The notes under the pieces were generated by a model, which saw only the letters and a program-made list of their open reading frames with translations, searched no databases and was not told where the DNA came from. Below, one piece after another: positions 13,665 through 25,055 of a stretch of 64,000 bases of DNA. The translations under genes were made by a program, and so were the position numbers. Numbering within the stretch: the stretch's first letter is position 1; every line of letters starts with the position of its first letter. Location: assembly GCA_008508345.1 (NCBI GenBank), contig QNGE01000111.1, positions 85,958 through 149,957 on the forward strand, written 5' to 3'. Source of the DNA: Paragonimus westermani (taxonomy: Eukaryota > Platyhelminthes > Trematoda > Plagiorchiida > Troglotrematidae).

Positions 13665-13866
13665 CAAGCCATGTGGTTACGTGCTCCTTGAGATGAGTAG
13701 CAGATACTTAAATTTCAGTACACTCTTGCGTGAACACTTCAGGCGTAATGAAGAACCACATCTAGTAATGGAAAAAATATCGTACACACGAGCGCGGGAG
13801 TTTCCACATTTGTAACCATTCCTAGTTGAAGATGTGGACGAAGATTTAGGAAGAACCAAAAGCACA
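13665..13866 (-). repeat. Inverted repeat, right arm
   Basis: This is the partner of the arm at 13020-13185 and shares gtgtgtacgat and related blocks when reverse complemented. The minus strand of this arm stays open for 62 codons, Ser/Arg-rich at its start. The left arm is also partly open in the equivalent frame, so an ancestral coding repeat is possible. No family was recognised. Confidence 0.65.
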
Positions 13867-14061
13867 GAATGACCAGGTCAATGGAGAATAATGCTGATAC
13901 TAGAAGTATTAACTGGAATTGTGCAGAAGCTCAGTCTCTCTCGAGCTCCCGGATGACATTATTATTTTTTATAAACGATGATAAGATAAGAAGTATGTAT
14001 TCAATGGTAAAAATTCGCCGGAAGCATACGATGGGTTTCGTGTTTTTTGTTACTCACCAGG

Positions 14062-14200
14062 TATGTGTACCCAGTGGACTTCAACCACGTTATTATGAGG
14101 ACGGGTACGAATAGCTGAAGCGTGGTAACAACCACGAAACCCGTCACATGCGTTCGGAAAATTTTGACCATCAAGCACATACTACTTATCTCATCGGAAC
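14062..14200 (+). repeat. Dispersed repeat family R, copy 1
   Basis: This copy contains taacaaccacgaaaccc, a cggaaaattttgaccat block and an atctcat block in the same order as copies at 24935-25055 and 44425-44540. Identity looks to be around 65-70%. The function and class are unknown. There is no coding potential and no terminal repeat. A donor-like CACCAG then GTATGT lies just before it, at about 14055-14066. Confidence 0.55.
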
Positions 14201-14734
14201 TTTTCCTTTTTTCCGTAGAAAAGGAGGTTCATAGATAAATTTCCTGACTGTTATTAACCGATGGGCAGCCTACGCAAGAAGTCCTGTTTACTCTCATGAC
14301 AAAAAGATGTGACAGGAAGTTAGCCGGCTCTTCAGGCCACAAGTGCAATTTGATTAAACGTCTATCGATCACTTGTGGGAATGAAATTAAGTCTCATCGC
14401 AGATATCTAACCATGTGTGATTTAATGAACAGTCCGGATGGTCGTACTTTTTATGAAGAGTATAAAATCATCTTGCTGGCCACAGGCTCTCAACACGTAC
14501 CGAGAACAATCACACGGGTCACGACATCTTTCAATAGGAGTTACAGAAATGCGCAGCCGATATCACAGAGATCTAGCAATGAACGTGAATGTCATCGTCC
14601 ACTTTTCATGTAAAGCTGAAGTGAATGCTCCAAAATGATCTGGGAAAACAACTCGAGGTGTATCACTTTCATTCTTTAAATCCATACAATATTTACCTTA
14701 GGAAGATGCGTTTGTTTAGGAGATTGATGATGTT

Positions 14735-14752
14735 AATAATAATAATAATCCT
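14735..14752. repeat. (AAT)n microsatellite
   Basis: A short run of aat units, about six copies, starts after a gatgtt flank. It is uninterrupted. Confidence 0.8.
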
Positions 14753-15049
14753 AATCGTAAACAACAATACACTAATGGTTTACGCTTAGGCTTAACTGGT
14801 ACAAAACCACGAGGAGAAAAGGTAAGGGAGTGACCTACTTACTGAAAACGAATGCATCCATATTCAAACACCCAGCCTCACGATGCCTACGCTATGCGAA
14901 CGAACAACCGAGTTATGAGTGAAAGGAAGGTGTCACCAGCAACACAGTTTTCTTACAGCTTTCACTGCCCTGTGTCATTAATTGCACATACCTCAGAGAC
15001 AACTCAGCCAAACAACAACAATCACACCACCGAGCTCGATTAGCCGCTA

Positions 15050-16260
15050 CCTCACCTAAAGTCTCCAGCCACGAACCCTGTGAGTCCCGAGGGCCTCAGC
15101 TCAGGAGAAGAACCCGACCTACAGTGGCCAACAGCTTGGTGAACGACTTTATTCCTCTACACCAAGTCATCATCTGTCCACCTCCCACCTTACGCCAGTC
15201 GGCCGGAGCGGCATCGGCAAATAGTGTTTGGTGTTGCAGACGACCAGCTGACACCCTCAGTACATGACCTAACCATCTAAGTCCGTGCAAATGTAAAGAT
15301 CGACAGAAAGAACTCATTTGACAGTCACTACCAAATACCCACTTCCTACTCTATTCGCTGCTTACTCATTGGTGGCCGCCCCATGCGAGCGATCGAACGC
15401 AGAAATCGGTTTTCAAATATTTGAAGACGATTCGCCACCACTGTTCCCAACCATCAGAAACGATTCGCCTCTACACTGACCGGCCATGTTTCGCTGCCGC
15501 AATATAGTACAATCCTCCCTGTCACCTTATATACGCGACCCTTGAGCTTCAGAGAGAGGCCTCTCTATTACCAGAGGTGTCCTCGATTGGCGAGTGTAGC
15601 CCAGGCCTTGGAGATACAAGCTCCTGTTTCACTCCCTATGCCTTCACCGCCACTGATGCAACTCCCTGAATTTGCAAATCGGTTAACAACTTCCATAACT
15701 TCATTATCCAATATCGAATTTGCGTAGTCACAGCTACCTTGCAGAAGCCCTTTGTACATCGAGGCTACAAAACGCACTCGGAAACATTTGGCAGGGTGGG
15801 AAATAGACTCTGATATCGCTTGTATTGGTTGCGAAATGTCAAGTAGTAACACCTTGTCGTCACCATAATGAAGACTAGTCAGTCTACCACCAGGTAGGAG
15901 GTCTGCGTCGGCATCTTGTGAGTGCCGCAGACAGTCCTCCGTTGGTTCGTCCATGACCAAATTAAATAAAACTGGTAAAAGTGGACAGCCTTTAAGTGCC
16001 TTGCTTCCGATGCTGAAACTGTCTGGCAGTTCACCGCGAATCCCAAGATGAGCTGAAAAACAGGAATAAAGTGCCGATGGTATGTTCACAGACTTGAGCG
16101 GTGCACTATGGGAATTGTTGTTGCTGGTTTGAGATTTATTGAAGGGTGAAAATTTGATCGATAGATCTTGCTTGTTCTCTCCTAATATCTACCTCCTGAA
16201 CTGCAATCGACTGACGAAGTATAATGGATGCCGGAACCCCAGTAATGACTGATGAAGCTA
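15050..16260 (-). pseudogene. Degenerate non-LTR retrotransposon (LINE), RT and 3' end
   Basis: Read on the minus strand, the order of motifs is that of an endonuclease/reverse-transcriptase LINE. At about 16160 is SIDQIFTL, the RT entry motif usually seen as CIDQIFTLRQ. At about 15980 is KGCPLLPVLFN, equivalent to RQGCPLSPFLFN. At about 15870 is HYGDDKVLL, the catalytic box with an unusual G-D-D context. At about 15650 is a NRFANSGSCIS segment. At about 15530 is LKLKGRVYKV followed by SETWPVSVE. At about 15270 is LRWLGHVLR, and then GGGQMMTW. The intact stretch 15568-16089 (173 codons) is the longest in the window. Frameshifts and stops separate the other blocks. The piece between SIDQIFTL and KGCPL looks shortened, so part of the RT palm is missing or diverged. 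The endonuclease domain was not found. The clade is RTE/CR1-like, not resolved. It is certainly non-autonomous now. Confidence 0.9.
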
Positions 16261-16865
16261 ATTCTTCTATGCTTTTCACAAGAGTCCCCGACTCCCATCC
16301 TGACTATAAGAGCGAATTAATTCCTCGAGGTGCACTGACCTCATTTATAGATAGTACGTCTGTGTGGGCACACCCGTAACATCATAACAGTACAGAATCC
16401 AAAAAGATGGGGGTTAATTTTAACTCATGCAAAATTGCTCATAGTTGACCAATTCTGCGGCTAAACTCAGACGTCAATATTTGACTTGATCCCATACCCG
16501 ATGACAAGGCCGACAGCACCTACTTGAGCGGTACCACATCTCACTCTCGAACTGCTCACCAAGGCAACGGTCGTGTTTTCTCGTTCGAACAACACACACT
16601 CCTATGGTCGCACTATCGTTGGAACAATGAATAGTGCTGAGTCATTCAGTGTCCGATTGTTAGTTTGGAGTAATATCAGTCATCTGTATGGTCTTCATTT
16701 AGAATCATATTGATTAGCCACCTGTTCGGCGACAATTCGTACCGTCAGCTGACATTTTCCACATCTCTACCAAGCGTCCAAATCCCGTGCATATTTTAGC
16801 AAACCTGTCAAGTCGATATAAGGCTGACATGTAACAAGCATGATGTCATGTATCACATGCCCACG

Positions 16866-16879
16866 AGAGAGAGAGAGAG
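16866..16879. repeat. (GA)n microsatellite
   Basis: A short perfect run of ga dinucleotides lies in otherwise unremarkable sequence. Confidence 0.7.
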
Positions 16880-16938
16880 TGAAAGTATTTGTGAGTCAGT
16901 GTTATTATCTATCAAAATGGTTGCATCTCCTATCCAAC

Positions 16939-17122
16939 CTAGCTGTCAGCTGTTGGTACATTTCGGGTAAAGTCCGTTGGATGGACTTGTTCAGCATGTC
17001 AGCTGGTCCAAGAGTGACAGTAGTCACTTTTAGAATGTAAGCTAGCAGCTCCGGTGGGAACACTGTCTGGACGCTGGCAATATGACGTGAAAACGTTTCT
17101 CCATCTTCAAAACATACCCACT
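16939..17122 (-). CDS. Candidate internal exon, unknown protein
   Basis: The minus strand is bounded by an acceptor (ttctatctacttag) and a weaker donor (gctag then gttgga). The 184 bases between them encode about 61 residues, entering in phase 1 and leaving in phase 2. The product contains FPPELLAYILKV and a helical tail ending PEMYQQLTAR, with a balanced amphipathic composition typical of a cytosolic helical protein. The frame remains open to 17210. No family was recognised. The poor donor is the main weakness; the true end could lie elsewhere. Confidence 0.4.
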
Positions 17123-17839
17123 CTAAGTAGATAGAATCTATTACGATTACCAAACGATGGAAACATTCGGCACCCCGGTGCCTAGGTTTGCATACACAAC
17201 TATGGCTCACAACAGTTTTCCACTTAGTATTGTACGTCGTCGTGGACTTTTAAAAGTATGGCTAGACCAGCTCATCGTCCTAATCAATGCATATCGCTGA
17301 CTTTGAGATGTCAAATATGTACCGTATAATGGATCGTTGGTTAACTGCGAGTCGAACATATATGCTTGAGCTTAAAAGGGCTCCTGTGATCGTCGAACAA
17401 TAAATTTCCTAAAGTAAAAATCCGAGGGGAAAAAATCCCGATCAAAATCAGAAGGGATTGAGCAATGTCAATATCGGCTGTTGTCAAGCCGCAAGTTTTT
17501 TTTGAGGCAACAAGCGGACAAACTTCACGAGAATGCTGTGGATTGGGCTTTGTTTGAATAGCGCTCGCATGGAATGGATTATTCATCACGGTACGAAAAA
17601 AAATCGTGATGCCATCATACGGTCATCGAAGGATGCTATGGTTTCCTTGAACTGTGCAGTGGCCCAATGTTATCCGGTCAGGTAAAAGCTAAGAGATTAG
17701 GTGACCAGACACGCCTCATTGTTTAGTCAACATCGTTATTTCCGGGTCACACTATAAGTGGTCTGGATGTGAACGAACTGCGGTTAGACCCCATGTGACT
17801 AATGCTCTGGAGGAGTCCAATAACTATTGAACCCAGCCA

Positions 17840-18265
17840 ATGATAGGCGAGGTTGCTGCTGCTACGGACTCAGCGAAATGGTTTCTACTAGCATCCAGTC
17901 GTTGCGTTTTGTCTAGCGTCCTTTGTACAGCTCTTGTGTTTAAGTCAGTATATGATTTCGAATCACTTGCTGTTGCATCGAAAGATAATCATAATACTGG
18001 TCATTTGCTTCAGTTGGCTAAATCCATTTGGCGCTCCCTTTGCTTAGCATGCACGGTTTTCTTTGGTCTTCTGAAATACCGCGCAACAGAATCTCTAGAC
18101 GTCCTGAATTTTCAGCGACTTCCACTACGTCTAGGTGAATCTGACGAGAGGCCAGAATATGATTTTTCTAAATCCATCAGATCACATCGCTGTGACAACG
18201 TGGACATTGAGCCTGCACGACGAAAGGCTTGTCCTATGGAAGTACGCTCACGCCGAAACAACTGA
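17840..18265 (+). CDS. Open frame of 141 codons, unknown
   Basis: It runs ATG to TGA, with a hydrophobic stretch near residues 14-34 (WFLLASSRCVLSSVLCTALVF-like, too Ser/Cys-rich for a sure membrane helix) and an Arg-rich C-terminus. An embedded donor-like site (CTAG then GTGAAT) near 18130 suggests it may be spliced rather than a single-exon gene. Its length is at the edge of what chance gives in this window. No domain was recognised. Confidence 0.25.
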   Translation: MIGEVAAATDSAKWFLLASSRCVLSSVLCTALVFKSVYDFESLAVASKDNHNTGHLLQLAKSIWRSLCLACTVFFGLLKYRATESLDVLNFQRLPLRLGESDERPEYDFSKSIRSHRCDNVDIEPARRKACPMEVRSRRNN

Positions 18266-18299
18266 CAATTGGACCCAGCAACCGGAATGCCCACTAAGG

Positions 18300-21200
18300 G
18301 ATGATGCACACCTGGTTCAAGAGGTCTCGACGCTTAGGTAATCTGCCGACGTTGGACCGCCGCACTTGACTGAAAGGACCACGGCAATCTGGGATGACCG
18401 AATAATTTGGATGCAGCTAATGATTACGTAATTCAATTTTAACAGAGATCATTAAAATAAAATACCCTTAGCGACTTTCTAACAGCAGATGCTCGTTTGT
18501 TGTCAATAACGGCAACTGCTGCCTGGTTAGTTAAATGGATACAGCGGAACAGTAGGGCGATCGCATAATTCATCCGGTGTGTTCACAGTCAAACTGCAGG
18601 TCATGGCCGGCTTTTGATTAGATAAGCTAGTTGCACAATCACATCCGATTCGATCGAAAATCGGCAACCAATATCCCAAGTCAATACTTGTCCATCAGCT
18701 TATACTTTGTTGGGTCCATCAACGTTTATTATAACACGGATGTCCACAGTTTCATTCATGAAAATCAGGCTAATGGGCACCTTGAGATTGGTTGATAATA
18801 TTGGCTAGCTAACCACAAACTGGGTGGGAAAGCCGGCATATGAAAAACCTTAAGTCTCCAGGTCTATCATGAAAACGTCACAGGTTTTGTTAAAGTGTGT
18901 TGCTAGCTTATTTTTTATCACGACCACCAACTCGTTGTGTTACACTTTGCACTACTTCTATCCAACACAGACGATTTGAGCATTATACAAACCATTAACA
19001 TAAGTGGTTACCTAGAGCACACAAGAACAAGTGAGTTTTGGTTCGTGACCAAAATAATCCCGTATGATGTGGTGAAGAATTTACCATCTAAGTGAAAGGG
19101 CGAATCCCACGTTCTAGTCTGAACCGTTCAATCAACCTCACTTGATCAAACCTGGCATCATACACGTATGATAATAAGTGATTCGAATCAGCTGTCCAGA
19201 GAAACAGGTGAGACTTAAGTAAGCCGCAATATACTTCGTACTAGAATTTATGGCTGACATCACCCAGTCAATTCTCGCATCAATCTCTTGCGTGCACGAA
19301 CTGTCCACTATCTTGAAAAACAGCATGCCTGGTATCCTTGGTGGGGGAGGGTTGTTTCCATGATATCCGTACTCAAAATCCTATTGTCAGGAAGTCATAG
19401 AGTGAACCTCAATTATACGAAATAAACAAACACACCCTACATGTGGTTAAGTTACACGCAGTCTCGACTGGATCCAGACTTGTTTTCTTGAGGGTTTCAG
19501 TAAGAACTGAAATGTATCTTACACACCCCAGTTGATTAAGTGTTGTTTACAGAAGCTAAAAACTGGCGTATCGACGTCCAGCAGCTGATAAATGAATTCA
19601 CTCTCGTAACCTTAAGGAGCTGTCAAGCATTTGCTTATACTTGTTTGCCAGATTACTATGTAATTCCCAAGTCCTTCGGTCTATCTTACCCAAGGTTATA
19701 TAGCTTTTTTATTCATTTCTTATGTCTTTCAGATCCACTGACCGAATCAACATGATTGTTGCATTAAAATAGCCTAATTTTAATCGTACTTGATAGTCAA
19801 CTACCGACTGGGACGGCTGTACACTGACAGTCGAGTTGCATAAGTTGTATAAATCAACATTAAACACAAGCAGTACACAAGACGCTTGCTAGGTTATTCG
19901 CAGTACCGTGTATAGAAAACAATCCGGGAAAGTGAATGCTGAGCCATGTGGGTGATGCATACTGAAGTCGCTATGGTAGGAGGACTGACGGATAGGTTCC
20001 CGGGAGTTGTCTTAGATTAATGTTCCATTTGCAACTGTGTGCTGTTCATTTCCTTTACACAGGTATTGAGACTTTTACGTTGGGTGAATTTTCTGTGCGT
20101 AGATAACTTCAGATAATCAGACAGTAACAACACCAACTCGTAGACTGAAATGTCAAGGGTTCGAACTACGGTAATATTGAACACACATCTAGAGCCAAGC
20201 AACATAAAACTATAAAGAAACGTAATTAACGTTACATGTACACGTTAGAAATTGGTCATTTTTATGTCACCTCTCTCAGCTTCTGTATGGTTTGTCTGTT
20301 GAACGCGCACGCTTGACCTGCTTACCGTAAGCTAAATGTGTCAAACTATGTGGTCATTTCGGCAAATAATTTAAGCTGCAGTTTACGTGACCACGGTACT
20401 TCAAACATGTAGGTCATACTAGTAACCTGGCGATAGGTTGTGGTTTTACATGACGGGGTGCGATGACAACCACGTAAACGATGTGTATTCCATATAGAGA
20501 GATGACCTCCTGTCAAACAAATCCGGGATTTGAACGTGAGGACGACTCTTGAATTCGCCTGACAAGCCGGTCAACTTTGAGGTCACCGACACGTCGTAGT
20601 GATGATACTTCGCATTGGCAATTCAGGTTGTCTCAGGACGGCAATCACCTAAAAACTGATGCTGCTAGATTCCAGGCGAGAAGCTGGTCAAGGACCTGGG
20701 AGACCACAAAACCTAAGCAGTTATTCGATCCGCAAGACCAGAACTGTGATACTTGGTTTAATGAGAGTTCTGTCAGTTAACTAAGCGGTTTTAAGTTAGC
20801 GAATATTAGTGTGAATTACGTGCAAATACATGCATACAGTTATATAATTAGGCCTAGAGCCTAGCCAGATGCTTGTGGTTCAAGTAGCCATTCAGAAAGA
20901 AGATCACGAGGGGGGAATGGAAGAAATCTACAAAATGCGCTGAAGATAACAGAAACATTTAGAGGAATTGGCAATCTTCCGGATGTAGGATGTTTCCAGA
21001 TGTAAATATGACCAATCAACAGATATTCAATTTGACAGGCCAGTTTATTCGTGTCTATCAACACAGAGATAGTCTAAGTCGACAGTTTCACTAAGACTGG
21101 TGGTGCAGTCGCACCATATTGAAAATCGGGTAAAACTCGAGGAAACAAAAGAATCTAGCGACTTAGTGTTCGAAGTGAGCAACCTCAATAAATCAAAAGG

Positions 21201-21380
21201 ACAAAAGAAGAATTAAGTGGTGAGCCGCTAGACATCAGGTCAATGTCATCTGTGCAAACAGACACAGGGTGGGTGTGGGCGTGTGAGAAGCATGTAACCA
21301 GCTTTTTTCAGGTTAACTGAGACAGTCACGTGCAGACAATAAAAAGTACCCACGATGACCCACAGTTTAAGCTCCCGATC
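18300..21380. other. Gene-poor stretch with a possible short R-family match
   Basis: At about 20459-20495 the plus strand carries gatgacaaccacg and a tgtattcc block that resemble the core of repeat family R (acaaccacg then gtgcttcc in the copy at 24.9 kb). An open frame of about 67 codons without an ATG follows at 20577-20780. Nothing else could be supported. Confidence 0.35.
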
Positions 21381-21384
21381 ATCA

Positions 21385-21654
21385 TCTGGCGGACACATTT
21401 GTGTACGAGAAAGAAACAGGCAAGTCTAGCCATATGTTAGGGGGACTGATCGATAGTCCAGTCACCGAGAGAGTTGGCTGTTCAATCTTTGTTTGAATGA
21501 TGAGTCTGTTAGAATTACTGTAAAACAGGACATACGATGGGTAAGCATCAAAGGAAACAACAAATTCGGTTGGAAGGAAAGGTAGACGGACCAGCGCAGA
21601 GCTGACGAGGGTAAACGTCCACACAAACAGCAAGATCAATCCAAACGTTACCAT
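21385..21654 (-). CDS. Candidate first exon of a secreted or membrane protein
   Basis: An ATG at 21654 in a good context (AGGATGG) opens a frame starting MVTFGLILLFVWTFTLVSSA. This is a textbook signal peptide: short n-region, strongly hydrophobic core and small residues before the likely cleavage site. About 70 residues follow, rich in Ser, Pro and aromatic residues, with an N-V-S sequon near the end (SYTNVS). This suits an extracellular domain of beta type. The open frame ends at a TGA at 21382. A donor such as CTCTCG then GTGACT inside the frame could end the exon earlier, so the 3' limit is uncertain. No family was recognised. Confidence 0.4.
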
Positions 21655-22039
21655 CCTACTGTCACAAACTGTGACAACTGACAATGCAAGTAGCCAATTT
21701 CCAACATATGCACATATGGCATACACTTGATATCTCTGCTGTTTCTTCTGTCAACTAAAATTCAGTGTATCCTGTCCGGTTATAGAACTTCCGCTAGGAG
21801 GTTTGAATAGGTTGATTACTCAGTTTGGCTGTTCACCAGACAGAAATAAATTGTTTACCTGTGATGTTGGGCATGTAGGTCATCAGTGGGAAAATCAAAT
21901 CGACTGCAAATTAAGTGCCTAGAAAAGAACAAACTTATTAGAATGGCCTGTAGATATGATTGATAAATGCATTTGAGCGATAATGGGTCTTTTCCAAAAT
22001 TTGATTTAACCCTAGTTTAGGACCTAGCGAAGACGAACG

Positions 22040-22041
<2 letters not shown>

Positions 22042-22083
<42 letters not shown>

Positions 22084-22088
22084 NNNNN

Positions 22089-22129
<41 letters not shown>
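22042..22129. repeat. (AT)n microsatellite with assembly gap
   Basis: An almost pure alternating AT tract is interrupted by five N at 22084-22088. The N run replaces an unknown number of units, so the true length is not known. Confidence 0.98.
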
Positions 22130-22132
<3 letters not shown>

Positions 22133-22199
22133 TGCATAACCACGTGATCTTTCGGTCACAGTCAATCGTTGGGTTCAATTGACGGTTCACACTAAAAAA

Positions 22200-23600
22200 C
22201 AAATGGTTTTGAATCTGCATAACCAGAATTACTTTTGCAAATAAAGTCGGTGAAAACCACAGATCGGTTAGCTATCGACATCAGCTAACGTGTCATACCC
22301 TAATATGAGAGATGTTACGCGTAAACAAAACCAGTATCAGTTTCAAACTTCTTTCAAAGTTCGGTTGTCACAAAACCGAGCGTTCGATTACGCAGCGACA
22401 AGTCCAAAAAGAAATACCCTCATGGAGTACAATATTTTGTATGTCGAATAATCCATCAAAGAACTAACTCTCCGCGAACCCTAAAACCGAAGCACTGCGG
22501 GGTTAAGGCCGGACCAGTCCCCTAAGTAAAAACGGTACGATAGTCTTGTCGGACCAAACCCAACTTTTTTGTTCACGGGCCGCAGGGCGAATCATTTAAG
22601 TACGCAAAAGAATTCCTGAATCATCCTCACACATCGTTCTAGCATACGAAGATGGGGTCCCTACTTGAAGTAGAAACCCGGTAGTCCAAAGTTGGTCAGG
22701 CCGACCTAAGAATTGAGCGCCAGGCAATATTGTATTGTTCCCTGAACCAACCGGACAGTGCACTAGCCTCAGCTGTTTCGGTGTGCGTGTGTTAAGGAAT
22801 TTGTTGGCAAATCTGTTTTGGTAGAATGTACGCCAAACCAACGTCCATCAATGGATCGCTGGGACGTGTGTAGGACGCTCTTCAGTAATGACTTCCCACA
22901 AATCGCAGTAGAACATTCGCAACTGTGTCGACTCAGCTACGGAGTTTATTGCAGATCCTCGAAAAGGACGTTTCTTTCTTTCAGTGGAAAATTTTAGGTG
23001 AGTCAGATGAAGAAAAGCGACGAATCTTATTGTCATGTGGTCTTAGTGACCGGTGTTAGTCACCTTGAAATTTGACAGAGAAGATGGAACAAAGGAATTA
23101 AGCGGTCTTGAAAACAGGACTTAAGTACAACGCAGAAAATGTCAGTCAGCAGGATAATTCTTTTTTGGGAATACCGTATAGTAAAAGTATACCAGACAAA
23201 ACCACATTATTAGCCATGAGTGGATGTTTACTTTGGCTGTCCTCACAAGGCTAATTAACTATATTGCTAATGTCGCACTCATATCAAACAGGTCCCAGAT
23301 GACCAGTGAGTCCTTTTTAAGAGAAGAAACAAAACTGCGATCCTCGAAAGTTGCTTACTATTTGGGAACAACAGTACCGTTATTCCAACTGAGTACTATG
23401 CATCGCCGCTGCATCAGGTGAACTGAACAGATTATTGTTGATGAGTAGAAGGAAACACTGATTTATATAACTTGAAGATCACTGACATCTGATCACAACT
23501 GTTGCACTTCCGTAGATTTCTTTCCTTTGAAAGCAATCGGGCAATCAGAACGCTGCTCACGAACAAACGTGGTTACACGGTGACATACAATAAGCTGGTA
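22200..23600. other. Gene-poor stretch, nothing recognised
   Basis: Only short overlapping open frames on both strands were seen, with no splice-site support and no repeat match. Confidence 0.4.
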
Positions 23601-23616
23601 GTACCTATTGTGAAGT

Positions 23617-23690
23617 TAGTGGCGCAATGGCCTCGTGAAAGCGTGGCTGGAGTTTAGATCTCAGTAGCGTTCTGCATCAATTACGATCAT
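23617..23690 (+). mobile_element. SINE fragment, tRNA-like head only
   Basis: The stretch agttagtggcgcaatggcc resembles the A-box end of the local SINE, and ggagtttagatctcagt, about 32 bases on, resembles its B-box (ggagttcgaatcccgg in the better copies). The body is not recognisable, so the copy is truncated or strongly diverged. Confidence 0.5.
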
Positions 23691-24194
23691 CAACAAGAAC
23701 AAGTTCGAGTAAAACAAACTGTTTTTCAGGTTAGGATCAGTTGACCTCGATTTGGACGTGAAGATTGCTTGCGTCCAAATTTATAAATCTCAGTCACTTT
23801 TGCCATAATGAAACTAACTTGCCGGCCAAAACCTGTAGCCAGTAAATTTATTTTGTTGTGTTGTCGCATCATATATGCTGTGTGGTTCTATCGACCAACA
23901 CTAATTACGTCGTTATCCAAGTAAGTCCGAATGGATCATACTTCAAAAGTGAGTGACTTTAATAGTACGGACAAACGGTTAACGACCGTCACAACTCTTA
24001 AATAACACGGTACAGTTTGGTCCCTCATGCCCTTCAGGAGAACTGTCACGTTTACATGTTTGGGCTGATCACGTTTTAAACAGGTAGTCTACCAAGTAGC
24101 ACGGCGCTTCCGTGAATTAGATAAGTGCGGAGTTGTGTCGAATGTAGACCAATTTGATCCAGTGAATTTGCCACTAAGTACACAGAGTAACATC

Positions 24195-24528
24195 ATTGGT
24201 TCATTTGACCGTAACAAATTCGAAGTTTAGTGGAGTTGTCCTCTGTTGGTGTTTGGATGATGCCAACATGAGAACGTTTGACTGACAGATCGAAAGAATA
24301 GGGGATTTGGAAGATATAAAACTTTCCTTCATTCGGTTGACATCCTTGAATTAACTTTGGTCCTCCATCATCATCCAATAGGTCTTCATCAATTACTACT
24401 TCGGTGAGTGCCTTTCTACACACTGTTTCTGTGTGCAGTTTTGGTGTAAACTCGTTCACTTTGACAGTTCGTAGGATGTATGGCTCCACAATAAAACGGT
24501 TGCGAGGGTCGCACAGCCAAATGTCTAC
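24195..24528 (-). CDS. Candidate 3' exon of a two-exon pair, unknown protein
   Basis: An acceptor (gctttcttag) at 24529-24530 opens a phase-0 exon reading VDIWLCDPRNRFIVEPYILR. It continues through an acidic patch (DEDLLDDDGGP) and KFYIFQIPYSFDL to a TGA at 24193. The product of about 111 residues has mixed charged and aromatic composition and looks like a folded cytosolic domain. A weak donor (TTACG then GTCAAA) near the end leaves open that the exon is internal. No AATAAA was seen in the next 140 bases. The upstream exon at 24675-24748 ends in phase 0, so the two join cleanly. The family is unknown. Confidence 0.45.
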
Positions 24529-24674
24529 CTAAGAAAGCATGTAAACATCATTCCATAGGCTTAGGTGACCGCCAATTTGGAGGCACTAGTCTTGTGAGAA
24601 TACAAAACCCATTCTCACTCGGGGCTTCAATTCGAGGCATGAATCAACATTAATGACGTGCCGTATACATTCAC

Positions 24675-24748
24675 GTGACCCGACTTAATGGGAAAATATA
24701 GCGGCTTGTTCAGTTTCAAGACAGTTTCACATGAAGCACAACAACAGA
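24675..24748 (-). CDS. Candidate short exon upstream of 24528
   Basis: This is a 74-base block between an acceptor (ctgtgcattaccag) and a donor (CAC then GTGAAT). It reads CCCASCETVLKLNKPLYFP and ends KSGH in phase 0, matching the phase-0 start of the exon 146 bases downstream. The cysteine cluster at its start is notable. Support comes from the phase match; the donor is moderate. Confidence 0.4.
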
Positions 24749-24934
24749 CTGGTAATGCACAGAGCGAGGCCCGGATAAATGAGATGGAGGCATATTTAAA
24801 AAAATAAGTATTTGAATTGTGTAACATCTGACGAACTGAACAGTTAACCCGTGTGAGCTAACGCTGGATCATTGATTTATAAATGAAGACACCCATTAAC
24901 TGCCAATTTCAGCGGTCGCTCTCTCAGTAGTAGG

Positions 24935-25055
24935 CGTGACTGAGGTTCACCGCGTACGCATTCTCGATGAGTGGCAACAACCACGAAATCGATGGTGTGC
25001 TTCCGGTTAATCTTAACGATCAGGCGCATAGTTTGTATATCATCTCACCGTAAAA
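24935..25055 (+). repeat. Dispersed repeat family R, copy 2
   Basis: It starts near gaggttcaccgcgtacgc and continues through ggcaacaaccacgaaat, gtgcttccggttaa and tatatcatc. It aligns end to end with the copy at 44425-44540 (gaagttcaccaggtacgc, ggctacaaccacgacg, atggttccggcgaa, ttatcata). Class unknown. Confidence 0.6.

Noticed and set aside
21938..22165. Open frame across the AT microsatellite (Tyr-Ile repeats)
   Set aside because: It is the translation of the dinucleotide repeat, including N positions.
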